Shown: positions 53,829 to 63,293, counted from the first letter of the stretch. The stretch is 64,000 bases of DNA from Acidobacteriota bacterium (GCA_003223025.1 QHXR01000015.1:133882-197881); one strand, 5' to 3'. The notes: a model not told the origin generated them from the letters alone. A program made the numbers and translations.

Positions 53829-54359
53829 TTATTTCTTTGCGTTCGAATTTGACGACGTGTTTGTCATCGAATCATTCGGAGCGACCTTCAACTCGTTCTT
53901 CACGCTCTTCACGCCATCGATGCCCTTCGCGACCTGCTCCGCCTTTGTCTTTTGCGCAGCAGTTTCTACACTTCCTTTCAGGGTTGTGACGTCGTTGACG
54001 ACGTCGACGTTGATCGTCGACTCACGAAGATCGCTTGTCGTAAGCAGAGCCGCACGAGTCTTAAACCAGAGCCAGCTGTCGTTGGCGCCCGAACCGATCG
54101 TGCTCGAGCCCTTTTCCCGCTCGTAGTCCGCTCGATTCTTGTCATATTCCTCACGCGTGACGTTTGTGTTGCTCCAGCGATTTGCGTTGGTGTTTGCATT
54201 CGCGTTGACAACGACCGCACCGACATTTGCATTATTGGTGCCTAGATTCGTTACATTCGCCCTTCCATTGTTCGAGTTTGTCGTCGTGCTACCGCAACCC
54301 GATATCAAAGCCGCAGCCGAAAGAGCCGCAACACCGACCGAAATAAATTTGATTTTCAT
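53829..54359 (-). CDS. BON-domain lipoprotein
   Basis: The 176-residue protein has a lipoprotein signal (lipobox ISGC, Cys22), an Asn/Thr/Ala-rich linker (NTNN and NANANTNAN words) and a BON domain at about 95-160 (TRAALLTTSDLRESTINVDV, then TLKGSVETAAQKTKAEQVAK). BON domains bind membranes in envelope-stress proteins. It likely sits in the periplasm, attached to a membrane. Confidence 0.9.
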   Translation of the reverse strand: MKIKFISVGVAALSAAALISGCGSTTTNSNNGRANVTNLGTNNANVGAVVVNANANTNANRWSNTNVTREEYDKNRADYEREKGSSTIGSGANDSWLWFKTRAALLTTSDLRESTINVDVVNDVTTLKGSVETAAQKTKAEQVAKGIDGVKSVKNELKVAPNDSMTNTSSNSNAKK

Positions 54360-54588
54360 CTCTAACCTCCAGTTCTTCTCAAAAATTACAAAAATTAGGG
54401 CTCTGTAACGAAAAATTACACATAACGAGCCTTAGCAACGATTCGAGCAATAGGTGTACCACCCCAAATCGCTGCAAAGTCGATGTTTTGGGACGGCCGC
54501 GATGCCTAAAAGTCGCCGTTTCTTTGACACAAATGGCTTCAGCACCTATTATTTATAGTTTCGACTCTAAGAGCCGAACTGTGCCTAT

Positions 54589-56088
54589 ATGTTCGAATCG
54601 CTATCCGACAAGCTGAAGAAAACGCTGAAGAATCTGCGCGGCCAGGGCAAACTTACGCCCGAGCACGTGGATGCGGCTCTTCGCGAGATCCGAATGGCGT
54701 TGCTCGAAGCCGACGTAAATTACAAAGTCGCTAAGGATTTTGTCGAATCCGTACGCTCCAAAGCCGAGGGACAAGAAGTCTGGCAAGGTCTTAATCCGCA
54801 TGAACAGGTTGTAAAAATCGTCTATGACGAGCTCGTAAACCTGATGGGCGGAACGTCGTCGCGGCTCGTTTTCACGAAGCAGATCCCGAACGTCGTGATG
54901 ATCGTCGGGCTTCAGGGCTCGGGTAAAACGACATCGACTGGCAAGATCTCGAAATGGCTGGCGGAAAATCAGGAGCGTAAGCCGCTGCTAGTCTCGGTGG
55001 ACGTTTATCGTCCGGCGGCTCGCGAACAGCTAAAAGTCGTCGCGGGTGCGGTTGGCCAGGCCGTTTATCAGGACAAGGAATCGAACGATCCGTTGACACT
55101 CGTGCGCGGTGCGATGAAGCACGCACAGGAAGTCGGATACGACACCCTGATGATCGACACGGCCGGACGTCTGCACATAGACGACGACCTGATGGTCGAG
55201 CTCGAGAAGATCAAGGCTGAAACGAAACCGATCGAGGTCCTTTTCGTCGCGGATGCGATGACAGGTCAGGACGCGGTTCGTTCGGCGGAAGTTTTTCATG
55301 AACGCGTCGGCATCACCGGCGTCGTTCTGACGAAGATGGACGGCGATGCACGCGGCGGCGCGGCGTTGTCGATCCGGCAGGTTATCGGACAGCCTGTGAA
55401 GTTTGTCGGCGTCGGCGAAAAATACGACGCGATCGAGCCTTTCTATCCCGACCGGATCGCACAGCGTATTCTCGGTATGGGCGATGTGCTGACGCTCATC
55501 GAAGAGGTTCAGGGCAAGATCAGCGAGGAAGAGGCTCAGACCCAACTCGCGAAAATGACGCGTAATCAGTTTACGCTCGAAGATTTTAGAGCTCAGCTCG
55601 GCCAGTTCAAGAAACTCGGTTCGATGTCGAAGCTAATGAAGATGCTTCCCGAACAGATGACGGGCGGTATGCAGATCTCGGATGAGCAGTCGGCTGAGGT
55701 CGATTCTCAGATGAAGAAGACGGAAGCGATCATCGATTCGATGACAAAACTCGAGCGCAACGATCATCGCGTTCTCGATGCAAGCCGAAAGACGCGGGTC
55801 GCTCGAGGCTCTGGATCAACGATCGCCGAGGTGAATCAACTGCTCCGACAATACGAGCAGATGCGCAAGATGATGGCGCAGATGAATCGCGGCGGCTTGC
55901 TTGGCGGATTAGGAAAGAAGATGATGGGAGGCCTCGCAGGAGGCTTAGGCGGAATGTTAGGCGGCGGCGGAATGCCGGGCCTTGGCGGAATGCTCGGCAG
56001 CGGATCGGACCTCGGTTCCGATGAATCGAACGGATCGGCGTCGAAAAGCAGCATTAAAAAGAAGAAGAGACACAAGAAGAGGAAATAG
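54589..56088 (+). CDS. ffh: Signal recognition particle protein Ffh
   Basis: This GTPase binds 4.5S RNA and signal sequences and delivers nascent membrane proteins to FtsY. The N-domain, the G-domain (GLQGSGKTTSTGKIS, DTAGRLHIDD, TKMDGDARGGAAL) and the M-domain (FTLEDFRAQLGQFKKLGSMS, then MLPEQM) are intact in 499 residues. The C-terminus is Gly/Met-rich and ends in a very basic tail. It heads the run rpsP-khpA-rimM-trmD-rplS-rnhB. No 4.5S RNA gene is seen nearby. Confidence 0.97.
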   Translation: MFESLSDKLKKTLKNLRGQGKLTPEHVDAALREIRMALLEADVNYKVAKDFVESVRSKAEGQEVWQGLNPHEQVVKIVYDELVNLMGGTSSRLVFTKQIPNVVMIVGLQGSGKTTSTGKISKWLAENQERKPLLVSVDVYRPAAREQLKVVAGAVGQAVYQDKESNDPLTLVRGAMKHAQEVGYDTLMIDTAGRLHIDDDLMVELEKIKAETKPIEVLFVADAMTGQDAVRSAEVFHERVGITGVVLTKMDGDARGGAALSIRQVIGQPVKFVGVGEKYDAIEPFYPDRIAQRILGMGDVLTLIEEVQGKISEEEAQTQLAKMTRNQFTLEDFRAQLGQFKKLGSMSKLMKMLPEQMTGGMQISDEQSAEVDSQMKKTEAIIDSMTKLERNDHRVLDASRKTRVARGSGSTIAEVNQLLRQYEQMRKMMAQMNRGGLLGGLGKKMMGGLAGGLGGMLGGGGMPGLGGMLGSGSDLGSDESNGSASKSSIKKKKRHKKRK

Positions 56089-56154
56089 TGAATCGTAAAT
56101 CGTCAATAGAAATACTTGGTTTCCTATTTACGATTTACCGTTTCACGATTCACG
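56088..56154. repeat. Heptamer-periodic inverted repeat (unit GTAAATC) between ffh and rpsP
   Basis: The left arm 56088-56108 reads GTGAATC, GTAAATC, GTCAATA. The right arm 56120-56154 reads TTTCCTA, TTTACGA, TTTACCG, TTTCACG, ATTCACG. The last base of the ffh stop codon is the first base of the repeat, and rpsP starts eight bases after it. The unit matches that between atpH and atpA. Confidence 0.9.
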
Positions 56155-56162
56155 AGAAAATT

Positions 56163-56417
56163 ATGTTAGCAATTAGCTTGATGAGAATAGGTGCGAAAGG
56201 TAAGCCCTTTTATCGCCTCGTAGTAAAAGAAAAGCGTTCGAAGCGCGATGGCAAGTACCTCGAGAATCTCGGGACTTACAATCCGATGATCAATCCGGCA
56301 GCAGTCGAGCTTAAACACGACCGCATCCAGTACTGGATCAGCGTCGGTGCTAAGCCGACCGAAACAGTCGCGAGCTTGATCAAGAACAACCCGGTCCAGG
56401 AAGTCGCGGCAGTCTAG
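56163..56417 (+). CDS. rpsP: 30S ribosomal protein S16
   Basis: The ATG at 56163 gives 84 residues beginning MLAISLMRIGAKGKPFYRLV, the family start; the upstream extension is encoded by the repeat. GKYLENLGTYNPMINP and DRIQYWISVGAKPTETV are conserved. It is a primary 16S rRNA-binding protein needed in 30S assembly. Confidence 0.97.
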   Translation: MLAISLMRIGAKGKPFYRLVVKEKRSKRDGKYLENLGTYNPMINPAAVELKHDRIQYWISVGAKPTETVASLIKNNPVQEVAAV

Positions 56418-56456
56418 AAGTCTTTCCGAGTTTTTGGATTCGTTTTCGTTTATCCT

Positions 56457-56535
56457 CTTGTTCCGTGTTTTCTGTGTATTCCGTGGTCCAACCGGCCAGG
56501 CATAACCACGGAACACACAGAAAAGACGGAACAAG
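56457..56535. repeat. 31-bp inverted repeat between rpsP and khpA
   Basis: Arms 56457-56487 and 56505-56535 pair with two mismatches in 31 around an 17-base loop. The arm (GTTCCGTGTTTTCTGTG and on) steps by about 9 bp starting with GTG, resembling the elements at 1679 and 23801. Confidence 0.88.
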
Positions 56536-56593
56536 AAGAACGGCAAAGAATCCATGATAGGGACTCAGAAGACTCGACAGAGTCAAGAGGCTT

Positions 56594-56827
56594 ATGAAGG
56601 AAGCAGTCGAGAAAATCGTAAAGGCGCTCGTCGGTGATGCCGATGCGGTCGAGATCACTGAGCATTCCGACGGTAAGGTCGTGAAGTTCGGCGTGCGCGT
56701 AGCACCGGATGACTTCGGCCGTTTGATCGGACGCGAAGGCCGGACGATCAAGGCGCTGCGAAGCATTCTCTACTTCGGTGGGCTGAAGCAGGGTAAGCGA
56801 TTTCATCTCGATCTGATCGAAGACTAG
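56594..56827 (+). CDS. khpA: KH-domain RNA-binding protein KhpA
   Basis: The 77-residue protein is a single KH domain of the UPF0109 family, with the RNA-binding loop FGRLIGREGRTIKALRSIL. It usually pairs with KhpB/Jag and binds many small RNAs. Its place between rpsP and rimM is conserved in many bacteria. An AAGAGG site precedes the ATG. Confidence 0.95.
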   Translation: MKEAVEKIVKALVGDADAVEITEHSDGKVVKFGVRVAPDDFGRLIGREGRTIKALRSILYFGGLKQGKRFHLDLIED

Positions 56828-56839
56828 TTCATCCGAAAA

Positions 56840-57352
56840 ATGGAAGAGCTCGTTACGATCGCGAAAATCGTCAGACCGCGCGGACTTCGCGGTGAAGTTG
56901 TTGCAGATGTACTGACCGACTTTCCCGATAGGTTCGCGGAACTCGGGAATGTGATCGGTGTTCGCGAGGACGGAAAACGATCGGATCTGAAAATTGAAGG
57001 ATTCTTCTTTCAGAAGGAACGTGTCGTCCTACGATTTGCGGGTATCGACTCGATCGAACTTGCGGAAGGTTTGAGAAATGTCGACATCTGTATTCCTGAG
57101 TCGGCTGTGGCCGAGCTCGATGAAGGCGAGTTCTTTGATTGGCAGCTCGCGGGATGCGAGGTCGCAACTCTCGATGGAACGCCACTCGGAACCGTTCGCG
57201 AGATCATGCGAACCGGCGGAACCGAGATACTCGTCATCGATAACGGAGATCGTGAAATTCTAATCCCTTTCGCCGAAACGATCTGCCCGGAAGTGGATAT
57301 CGAGAACAAAAAGATCACGGTTGATCCGCCGGAAGGGCTTCTCGAATTTTGA
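56840..57352 (+). CDS. rimM: Ribosome maturation factor RimM
   Basis: The 170-residue protein has the RimM N-domain ([21 protein letters not shown]) and the C-terminal PRC-barrel ([19 protein letters not shown], then [19 protein letters not shown]). It binds S19 and helps mature the 30S head. It starts 12 bases after khpA. Confidence 0.95.
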   Translation: MEELVTIAKIVRPRGLRGEVVADVLTDFPDRFAELGNVIGVREDGKRSDLKIEGFFFQKERVVLRFAGIDSIELAEGLRNVDICIPESAVAELDEGEFFDWQLAGCEVATLDGTPLGTVREIMRTGGTEILVIDNGDREILIPFAETICPEVDIENKKITVDPPEGLLEF

Positions 57353-57357
57353 GTAAC

Positions 57358-57433
57358 GGTTTTTGGACTTCGGTCTTCGGTTTTCGAAAGAGCAAAGGCC
57401 AAAGACCCAAAGCCAAAGGCCTAAAACCAGCGG
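57358..57433. repeat. Heptamer-periodic arms between rimM and trmD
   Basis: The left arm 57358-57385 reads GGTTTTT, GGACTTC, GGTCTTC, GGTTTTC. The right side 57392-57433 reads GCAAAGG, CCAAAGA, CCCAAAG, CCAAAGG, CCTAAAA, CCAGCGG. Complementarity is imperfect but the 7-bp step is clear on both sides. It ends two bases before the trmD ATG. Confidence 0.75.
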
Positions 57434-57435
57434 CG

Positions 57436-58149
57436 ATGCGAATAGACGTACTAACAATTTTCCCCGAGTTTTTTACGCAGGTCTTTGATTTTGGAATAAT
57501 CCGTAGAGCAAAGCTCGCCGATCTCGTTGAGATCAATGTCCACGACATTCGTGAATTTGCTGCGGACAAGCACAAGATGGTCGATGACCGGCCGTTCGGC
57601 GGCGGCGACGGGATGGTGATGAAACCCGAACCGATCTTCGCCGCGATTGAAAATTTGCTCGGCACTTCGAACGCGGACGAATATCCGAAAGGAACTTCGG
57701 TGGTTTTGTTATCGCCGCAGGGAACGACGCTGAGGCAGTCGGTCGCCAAAGAATTGGCCGACGATATTGATCATTTGATTTTGATCTGCGGCCGTTACGA
57801 AGGCGTAGATGAGCGGGTAAACGAGACACTCGTAAGCCGGGAGATTTCGATCGGCGATTATGTGCTCTCGGGCGGTGAACCGGCAGCCGTTGTTCTAGTC
57901 GATGCCATCGTCCGGCTTTTGCCCGACGCATTGGGAAGCGACACGTCGGCGGAGAACGATTCGTTCTCGGACGGACTTCTGGACTGCCCGCACTACACGC
58001 GGCCGGCCGAGTTCCGCGGAATGAAAGTTCCCGAAGTTTTGTTGAACGGCAATCATGCCGAGATTGAAAAATGGCGCCGCGAAAAGGCGCTCGAAAAAAC
58101 TAAGTTAACGCGAAAGGATCTATTAGAAGGAGAAAATGGTGACATGTGA
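57436..58149 (+). CDS. trmD: tRNA (guanine-37-N1)-methyltransferase
   Basis: This SPOUT enzyme makes m1G37 in tRNAs. The ATG at 57436 gives 237 residues starting [13 protein letters not shown]; the upstream frame is repeat-coded. The trefoil-knot SAM site is [12 protein letters not shown] and [13 protein letters not shown], and [18 protein letters not shown] is conserved. It lies in its usual place between rimM and rplS. Confidence 0.97.
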   Translation: MRIDVLTIFPEFFTQVFDFGIIRRAKLADLVEINVHDIREFAADKHKMVDDRPFGGGDGMVMKPEPIFAAIENLLGTSNADEYPKGTSVVLLSPQGTTLRQSVAKELADDIDHLILICGRYEGVDERVNETLVSREISIGDYVLSGGEPAAVVLVDAIVRLLPDALGSDTSAENDSFSDGLLDCPHYTRPAEFRGMKVPEVLLNGNHAEIEKWRREKALEKTKLTRKDLLEGENGDM

Positions 58150-58188
58150 ATACCGATAAATCGGTATTGACCTCTGGCCGAAAATTAT

Positions 58189-58557
58189 ATGAACCGTTTA
58201 GATAATATTGAGAAGACCCAGTTGCGGGAAAATATCCCGGCGTTCCAGTCGGGTGATACTGTCAAAGTCCACGTCCGGATCCAGGAAGGCAACAAAGAAC
58301 GTCTCCAGATTTTTGAAGGCGTCGTGATCGCACGCAAGCACGGTGGATCGCGCGAGAGCATCACCGTTCGAAAGGTGAGCTTCGGTGTCGGCGTCGAGCG
58401 TATCTTCCCGCTGCACGCGACCGTAATCGATCACATCGATGTCGTGCGTCGCGGTAAAGTACGTCGTGCGAAGTTGTACTATCTTCGTGATCTGCGTGGT
58501 AAGGCTGCTCGCATCAAAGAGAAAGACACACGCAACAAAACGGCCCAGGCTAAATAA
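58189..58557 (+). CDS. rplS: 50S ribosomal protein L19
   Basis: The 122-residue protein has [20 protein letters not shown], the [14 protein letters not shown] signature and [24 protein letters not shown]. It sits at the 30S-50S interface. It follows trmD in the conserved order. Confidence 0.97.
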   Translation: MNRLDNIEKTQLRENIPAFQSGDTVKVHVRIQEGNKERLQIFEGVVIARKHGGSRESITVRKVSFGVGVERIFPLHATVIDHIDVVRRGKVRRAKLYYLRDLRGKAARIKEKDTRNKTAQAK

Positions 58558-58575
58558 AGATCGGAGAAATTTCGA

Positions 58576-59298
58576 ATGCGAAACGCGGAGCGGAGCGATT
58601 TGGTTAAAGAGACTCAATCGCCCGCCCGCGTCTCTTTGTTTGGTGACATGGAGATAACAGAGTGCGGTCTGGTCTTCGAAGAGCAAGCCTGGCAAAGCGG
58701 ATTCAAGTTTGTCGCCGGGCTCGATGAAGTTGGCCGGGGTTGTCTCGCCGGTCCGGTTGTCGCCGGAGCGTGCATTCTCGATCCGTCCAAAGATTTGCCG
58801 AAAGGCTTGAACGATTCCAAACAAGTGGCAGCGGCGGGGCGGTTCGACATCGCGGCTCAGCTAAAAGAGATCTGCATCGCTTATGCTATCGGCTCGGTGA
58901 GTGCAGAAGATATAGATCGCATAAACATTCTCGAAGCCACGAAGCTTGCGATGCGATTGGCGATCGCAGATCTAAAACCGTCCGCCGATTTTCTGCTTAT
59001 CGACGCACTGGATCTGAAGGGCGTCGGCATTCCGCAAAAAGGTATCATCAAAGGTGACTCGATTTCCGCATCGATCGCCGCTGCTTCCATCCTCGCAAAA
59101 ACCTATCGTGATGAACTGATGGCGGCGTACGAGCCGGAATTTCCCGAATACGGCTTTGCCGAAAACGCGGGTTACGGAACACGTCATCATTTGAATGCGC
59201 TGCGCGATCACGGAGCATGTTCGATCCACAGAAAAACATTTCGCGGCGTCCTTCCGAAAACTGAAAATTCTCTTGCTATCGACGGCGAAATGATATAA
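58576..59298 (+). CDS. rnhB: Ribonuclease HII
   Basis: The 240-residue enzyme removes ribonucleotides from DNA. The active-site acids are in GLDEVGRGCLAGPV (Asp-Glu), LLIDALDLKG and the KGDSISASIAAASILAK block. A GGAG site ten bases upstream supports the ATG at 58576, although ATG 58648 would also leave the catalytic domain whole. It ends the ffh-rplS run. Confidence 0.95.
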   Translation: MRNAERSDLVKETQSPARVSLFGDMEITECGLVFEEQAWQSGFKFVAGLDEVGRGCLAGPVVAGACILDPSKDLPKGLNDSKQVAAAGRFDIAAQLKEICIAYAIGSVSAEDIDRINILEATKLAMRLAIADLKPSADFLLIDALDLKGVGIPQKGIIKGDSISASIAAASILAKTYRDELMAAYEPEFPEYGFAENAGYGTRHHLNALRDHGACSIHRKTFRGVLPKTENSLAIDGEMI

Positions 59299-59557
59299 AA
59301 ACATCTCGCTTTTATCTATTCAGAAAAACTTCTTCGGCTTACGCAAAATACTTCGAACGCGGGCGTCATATTCACGCAGTACAACAAGGGTTTTGAGGGC
59401 GATTACTTCTGTAAGACATTTAGATCCTTCCCTTTGACCCAAGTTTTATAGGCGACCGAACTTTCATGCTGATGTCAGTCCGACTCGGCTCAGGTTCTTC
59501 GCACTAAGCACATTTTAGTTTCAAGACACGTTAATTCAGACTTAGGAGATCCCCCTT

Positions 59558-60466
59558 ATGATTACTTTTAAATCGACAATTAAGATCTTTACTCTTCTCA
59601 CTATCGTTTTTGCATTTTCAGCGATTGCAAACGCACAGGCGACCCGCACATGGGTGTCGGGCGTCGGCGACGACGTCAATCCGTGCAGCCGGACTGCTCC
59701 TTGTAAGACGTTTGCCGGAGCGATCTCCAAGACTGCGGTAAACGGCGAGATAAACTGTCTCGACCCGGCAGGCTACGGCGCCGTAACCGTCACGAAATCG
59801 ATCACGATCGATTGTGAAGACACGCAGGGTTCGATCCTGTCATCGGGCACGAACGGCGTGATCGTCAATATCACGGCCGCAACCGATATCAAGAAGGCGT
59901 TCAAGATTCGTGGCATAAGCATCAACGGAGCGGGAACCGGCATCAACGGTATTCGAGTTCTCGCCGCGAACACGGTTCATCTTGATGAAGTAGTTATCGA
60001 CGGCGTCACGCAGCACGGTGTCTCGCTCGAAACTACGAGCGGATCGCCGAAAGTCTTCATCCAGGACACGCACATTCGAAGCGTTACCGGTAATGCCGTA
60101 AACAGCTTCATCATCGGCGGCTCGATGCGCCTTTCGATCGCGGGCAGCCAGTTGGGCGCGGCCGGGATCGGTTTGAATCTCAGCGGTAACACGAATGCGA
60201 CGGTCTCCGATTCGCAGATCATCGGCAACACGACAGGCTTGCAGGCGTTCAATTCTTCGCTCGCAATATCGAACTGTTCTATCGCGAATAATACGACTGG
60301 TGTAGTGGCCGGCACCGGCGGAACGGTTCGGATCTTTGGCAGCTTTGTCACGCACAACACGACCGGGTTGAGTCTCGGCGGCGGATCTATTATTTCCCAC
60401 GTGAGTAACGTTTTTGCCGGGAATACGACTGACGGCGCTCCGAGCTCCAGTCTGGTTCTCCAGTAA
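59558..60466 (+). CDS. Secreted right-handed beta-helix protein
   Basis: The 302-residue protein has a signal peptide (cleavage near ANA-Q). A start block follows (TWVSGVGDDVNPCSRTAPCKTFAGAI) that is typical of parallel beta-helix surface proteins. About ten short coils carry repeated Asn ladders (GNTTGLQAF, NNTTGVVAG, HNTTGLSLG). It resembles pectate-lyase-like folds but shows no lyase residues. An AGGAGA site precedes the ATG and a good terminator follows. It is probably an extracellular or surface protein. Confidence 0.85.
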   Translation: MITFKSTIKIFTLLTIVFAFSAIANAQATRTWVSGVGDDVNPCSRTAPCKTFAGAISKTAVNGEINCLDPAGYGAVTVTKSITIDCEDTQGSILSSGTNGVIVNITAATDIKKAFKIRGISINGAGTGINGIRVLAANTVHLDEVVIDGVTQHGVSLETTSGSPKVFIQDTHIRSVTGNAVNSFIIGGSMRLSIAGSQLGAAGIGLNLSGNTNATVSDSQIIGNTTGLQAFNSSLAISNCSIANNTTGVVAGTGGTVRIFGSFVTHNTTGLSLGGGSIISHVSNVFAGNTTDGAPSSSLVLQ

Positions 60467-60489
60467 GGACTAACTCGATTTCCCCCTCC

Positions 60490-60525
60490 GCCCGGTTCGG
60501 CAATCTGCCAGACCGGGCTTTTTTT
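60490..60525 (+). terminator. Intrinsic terminator after the beta-helix gene
   Basis: The stem GCCCGGT (60490-60496) pairs with ACCGGGC (60512-60518), with an inner CGGCA/TGCC pairing. Seven T residues (60519-60525) follow. Confidence 0.92.
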
Positions 60526-60638
60526 GCCTCACTCGAAGCAGACGCGCGGCGCTGTAACGATAAACGAAAACAATTTGCCGCATCTGCAACCTCATTCCGC
60601 CTTCGTTAATCTAAGTCCGCAATAACGGAGAATAACTT

Positions 60639-61157
60639 ATGACTGAAAGCGGTGTGGTTGCGAGATCGACATCGGAAGTCGATCGTCCGAGAGCATTCGA
60701 CACGATCGTGTTCGGTGGACTCGCGATCGGTATATTGGACTTCTTCGACGCGACACTGTTCTTCGGGCTTTACAGCGGAGTGCCGTTTCAAAGGATCTGG
60801 CAGAGCGTATCGGCGGGAGTGCTCGGCACCGAAGCCGCGCGAGCCGGTGCGTGGAACACTGCGGCCCTCGGGATCTTTCTTCACTTTGTCGTCGCGTTTT
60901 GCATAGCGACCGTCTACTATTTCGCGGCTCGGAATATCGGATTCCTGATCAGACGTCCGGTCATCTCAGGTTTGATCTTCGGAGTGCTCGCGCACCTCGT
61001 CATGAAATTCGTCGTCGTTCCACTTTCAGCTATCGGCGGCGGCATTTCAGGCTACACGCTGCCGAATTTTCTAAATTCAGTTATCGGGCACGCGCTACTG
61101 GTAGGATTGCCGGTGGCGTTGATAGCGGCTTGGTCGGCGCGAAGGTCGAAAGTTTAA
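60639..61157 (+). CDS. Integral membrane protein of unknown function
   Basis: The 172-residue protein has four predicted transmembrane helices (about residues 22-45, 72-97, 104-128 and 145-165) with small loops. A conserved-looking ILDFFDATLFFGL lies in the first. I do not recognise a named family. Its stop overlaps by four bases the stop of the convergent WalJ-like gene. Confidence 0.7.
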   Translation: MTESGVVARSTSEVDRPRAFDTIVFGGLAIGILDFFDATLFFGLYSGVPFQRIWQSVSAGVLGTEAARAGAWNTAALGIFLHFVVAFCIATVYYFAARNIGFLIRRPVISGLIFGVLAHLVMKFVVVPLSAIGGGISGYTLPNFLNSVIGHALLVGLPVALIAAWSARRSKV

Positions 61158-61984
61158 TACTGAAACCACGCCGTAGGTTCTTTGTGACTCGTCAGGCTGA
61201 TCTTAGTTTCGACCGGGAACAGCGGCGGCCGCATCATCAACGCGGTCTCAGCCGTCAGTCGTGCGAGATGCGGTTCGTTCGCTCGCTGCGAAAGATGTGC
61301 GAGAACGATGTCTCGGGCAGATCCGTCAAACTCATTCGTCAACCAGTCCGCCAGATCCTCATTCGAAAGGTGACCGTGTCGGGACGCGATCCGCTGTTTC
61401 AAGCTCCACGTATAAACCGAACACAAACGGAGCATATCGCGGCTATGATTCGATTCGATAACGATCGCGTCACACCCGTTCAACTTCTCTCGCATGAGTT
61501 GAGTGAAACATCCGAAATCCGTTAGCGCCGCTAGCTTCACTCCATCGTGTTTGGCGATGAATCCAAAGTTATCGACCGCATCGTGCGGAACGCTGAACGG
61601 TTCGAAGTCGATATCGCCGACGCGAAAATCCTGACTTGATTCGATCGCGACCGTGCGATCTTTTAAGGCATTGCGTCGTTTTGTCGCTTCGCTGTCGCCA
61701 TTCGTCCCGCCGGCCCGTGTCCAATAATACGCATCTTCCGTAACCTTCGAAACATACACCCGGCAGCGAACGGATTTTAGCAACGCGCGAAGTCCGCCGA
61801 TGTGATCGCTGTGCTCGTGTGTGATGACAATCGCGTCAAGGTTGTCGCAAGTCAGCCCGACTAACGCAAGTCGTCGTACGATCTCACGTGCGCTGAGTCC
61901 GGCGTCGATGAGGACGTTGGTCGTCTCGGTAGAAATGAGGACGGCATTTCCGGTGGAGCCGCTGCCGAGTACGGTGAACTTCAT
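61154..61984 (-). CDS. MBL-fold metallohydrolase, WalJ/YycJ-like
   Basis: From ATG 61984 the 276-residue protein starts MKFTVLGSGSTGNAVLISTE and has the metal motif THEHSDHIGG, with later DFG and SNHSRDMLR. This is the YycJ/WalJ group of beta-lactamase-fold enzymes, thought to act as nucleases or in envelope signalling. Its start overlaps the SDR stop (ATGA), so the two are coupled. Confidence 0.88.
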   Translation of the reverse strand: MKFTVLGSGSTGNAVLISTETTNVLIDAGLSAREIVRRLALVGLTCDNLDAIVITHEHSDHIGGLRALLKSVRCRVYVSKVTEDAYYWTRAGGTNGDSEATKRRNALKDRTVAIESSQDFRVGDIDFEPFSVPHDAVDNFGFIAKHDGVKLAALTDFGCFTQLMREKLNGCDAIVIESNHSRDMLRLCSVYTWSLKQRIASRHGHLSNEDLADWLTNEFDGSARDIVLAHLSQRANEPHLARLTAETALMMRPPLFPVETKISLTSHKEPTAWFQY

Positions 61985-62769
61985 AATTCTTCTTTCTGAT
62001 GCCGGCCGCGGAGAGCCTTTGCCATCACGCGTGACGAGATGGAGTTTGGAACTAATGTTCCGGCGATCGCTCCGATGTAATTTGCCCAGCCGGAAACGAC
62101 CTTTGTCTTTCGATTCGCGATCGCTTTCATCGCAGTATTGACGACGTCTTCGACCGTCTGCTGTCCCTTTACCTGGATCGGGCGCTCGATGTTCGAAGCT
62201 TCGAAGAAATTCGTCTTCGTGGAGCCGGGACACAATGCCATCACGTGAATTCCGTACGGCCGGTTCTCTTCGGCGATCGCTTCGGAGAATGACGACACGA
62301 ATGCTTTGCTCGCCGCGTACGTCGCCATGAACGGGATCGGTTGAAATCCCGCCGCCGATGAAACATTGATGATCGTTCCGCCTTTTCGCTCGCGCATCTT
62401 TTGCAGGAAACGATGCGTCAGCGCGACGAGTGCCGAGATATTTAAATCGATGATCTCGAGCTCACGTTCGAGATCGAGATTCGCGAAATCACCCGACGAC
62501 CCAAAGCCCGCGTTGTTGATCAGCCAATCGATCTCGAGACCCTGCTTTTCAGTATCGTCAAAGAGTTGAACGTCCGCTTCGAATTCGAGAAGATCGACCG
62601 CAGAATATCGGCAGTCGATCTTATGCGCGGCGCCGAGCTCCTCGCACAAGGCTTTGAGTTTTTCACCTGACCGGGCGACTAGTACGAGATTATGCCCCTC
62701 CGAGGCGAGGCGGCGGGCGAATGCTTCGCCGATACCGCTCGACGCGCCGGTGATGAGCGTGTACTTCAT
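61981..62769 (-). CDS. Short-chain dehydrogenase/reductase
   Basis: The 262-residue enzyme has the classical SDR elements: cofactor loop TGASSGIG, NNAGFG, the catalytic Ser in INVSSAAG and YAASK (Tyr-Lys). Hydrophobic C-terminal residues may attach it to a membrane. The substrate is unknown. It overlaps both neighbours by four bases. Confidence 0.92.
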   Translation of the reverse strand: MKYTLITGASSGIGEAFARRLASEGHNLVLVARSGEKLKALCEELGAAHKIDCRYSAVDLLEFEADVQLFDDTEKQGLEIDWLINNAGFGSSGDFANLDLERELEIIDLNISALVALTHRFLQKMRERKGGTIINVSSAAGFQPIPFMATYAASKAFVSSFSEAIAEENRPYGIHVMALCPGSTKTNFFEASNIERPIQVKGQQTVEDVVNTAMKAIANRKTKVVSGWANYIGAIAGTLVPNSISSRVMAKALRGRHQKEEL

Positions 62770-63287
62770 AATTGTTCTTCAGTCGTCGAAGGGTAAAGCG
62801 CGTAGTAGATCGAGAAAACTCCTGACGCGATTATAACCAGCGTACCGGCGCTACGGATAATGCCCGCGACAATTTTTGTTGAGCCGAGTAATCCCGTTTG
62901 GGTAAGCAAGTAATTCCAGTCGTGAAAACTGCCTTCGCTGCCTGTGAATCCGCTTGTTAGCACGAGACGCATGACCACCGCGTCCGACGCATAGACCCAG
63001 ACGTTCAGTATGCTCTGTCCGACCCAGAACAAAACGATCGCGGCCGAGTAGTACTGCTCACGCCAGATAAAATATCCGACGAACACGGCCGGAAGTATCA
63101 CCTGAAAAAGCGAGCCGCCGGCGACTCCGATGAACTCCCCGAAGATTCGAAACAGAATATGTCCCGTTTCGTGGATCGGAAGATCGACCAGATCGAGAAA
63201 GCTCCCGAGCATCGGGGCGTAGGCGATCGAAAGAAAATAGATCGAGAGGACGATAGCGAAAATAAGTTTTGGAAAATTTGGCCGCAT
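62766..63287 (-). CDS. Small multi-pass membrane protein with an HETGH motif
   Basis: The 173-residue protein has four or five transmembrane helices and a perfect HExxH zinc-type motif (LPIHETGHILFRIFGEF, near residue 40) at the edge of a helix, as in intramembrane M50 proteases. No clear NPDG-like second motif is visible, so the assignment is only suggestive. It overlaps the SDR start by four bases and lies six bases after the GNAT gene. Confidence 0.6.
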   Translation of the reverse strand: MRPNFPKLIFAIVLSIYFLSIAYAPMLGSFLDLVDLPIHETGHILFRIFGEFIGVAGGSLFQVILPAVFVGYFIWREQYYSAAIVLFWVGQSILNVWVYASDAVVMRLVLTSGFTGSEGSFHDWNYLLTQTGLLGSTKIVAGIIRSAGTLVIIASGVFSIYYALYPSTTEEQL

Positions 63288-63293
63288 GCAGAT

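Noticed and set aside
54360..54588. Possible 4.5S RNA or promoter (TTGACA at 54534) before ffh
   Set aside because: I could not find the conserved SRP hairpin tetraloop region, and TTGACA has no well-spaced -10 hexamer.
61985..62233. 83-residue N-terminal extension of the WalJ-like protein
   Set aside because: It is antisense-like Arg-rich sequence inside the SDR gene. The ATG at 61984 gives the family start and the usual four-base overlap.
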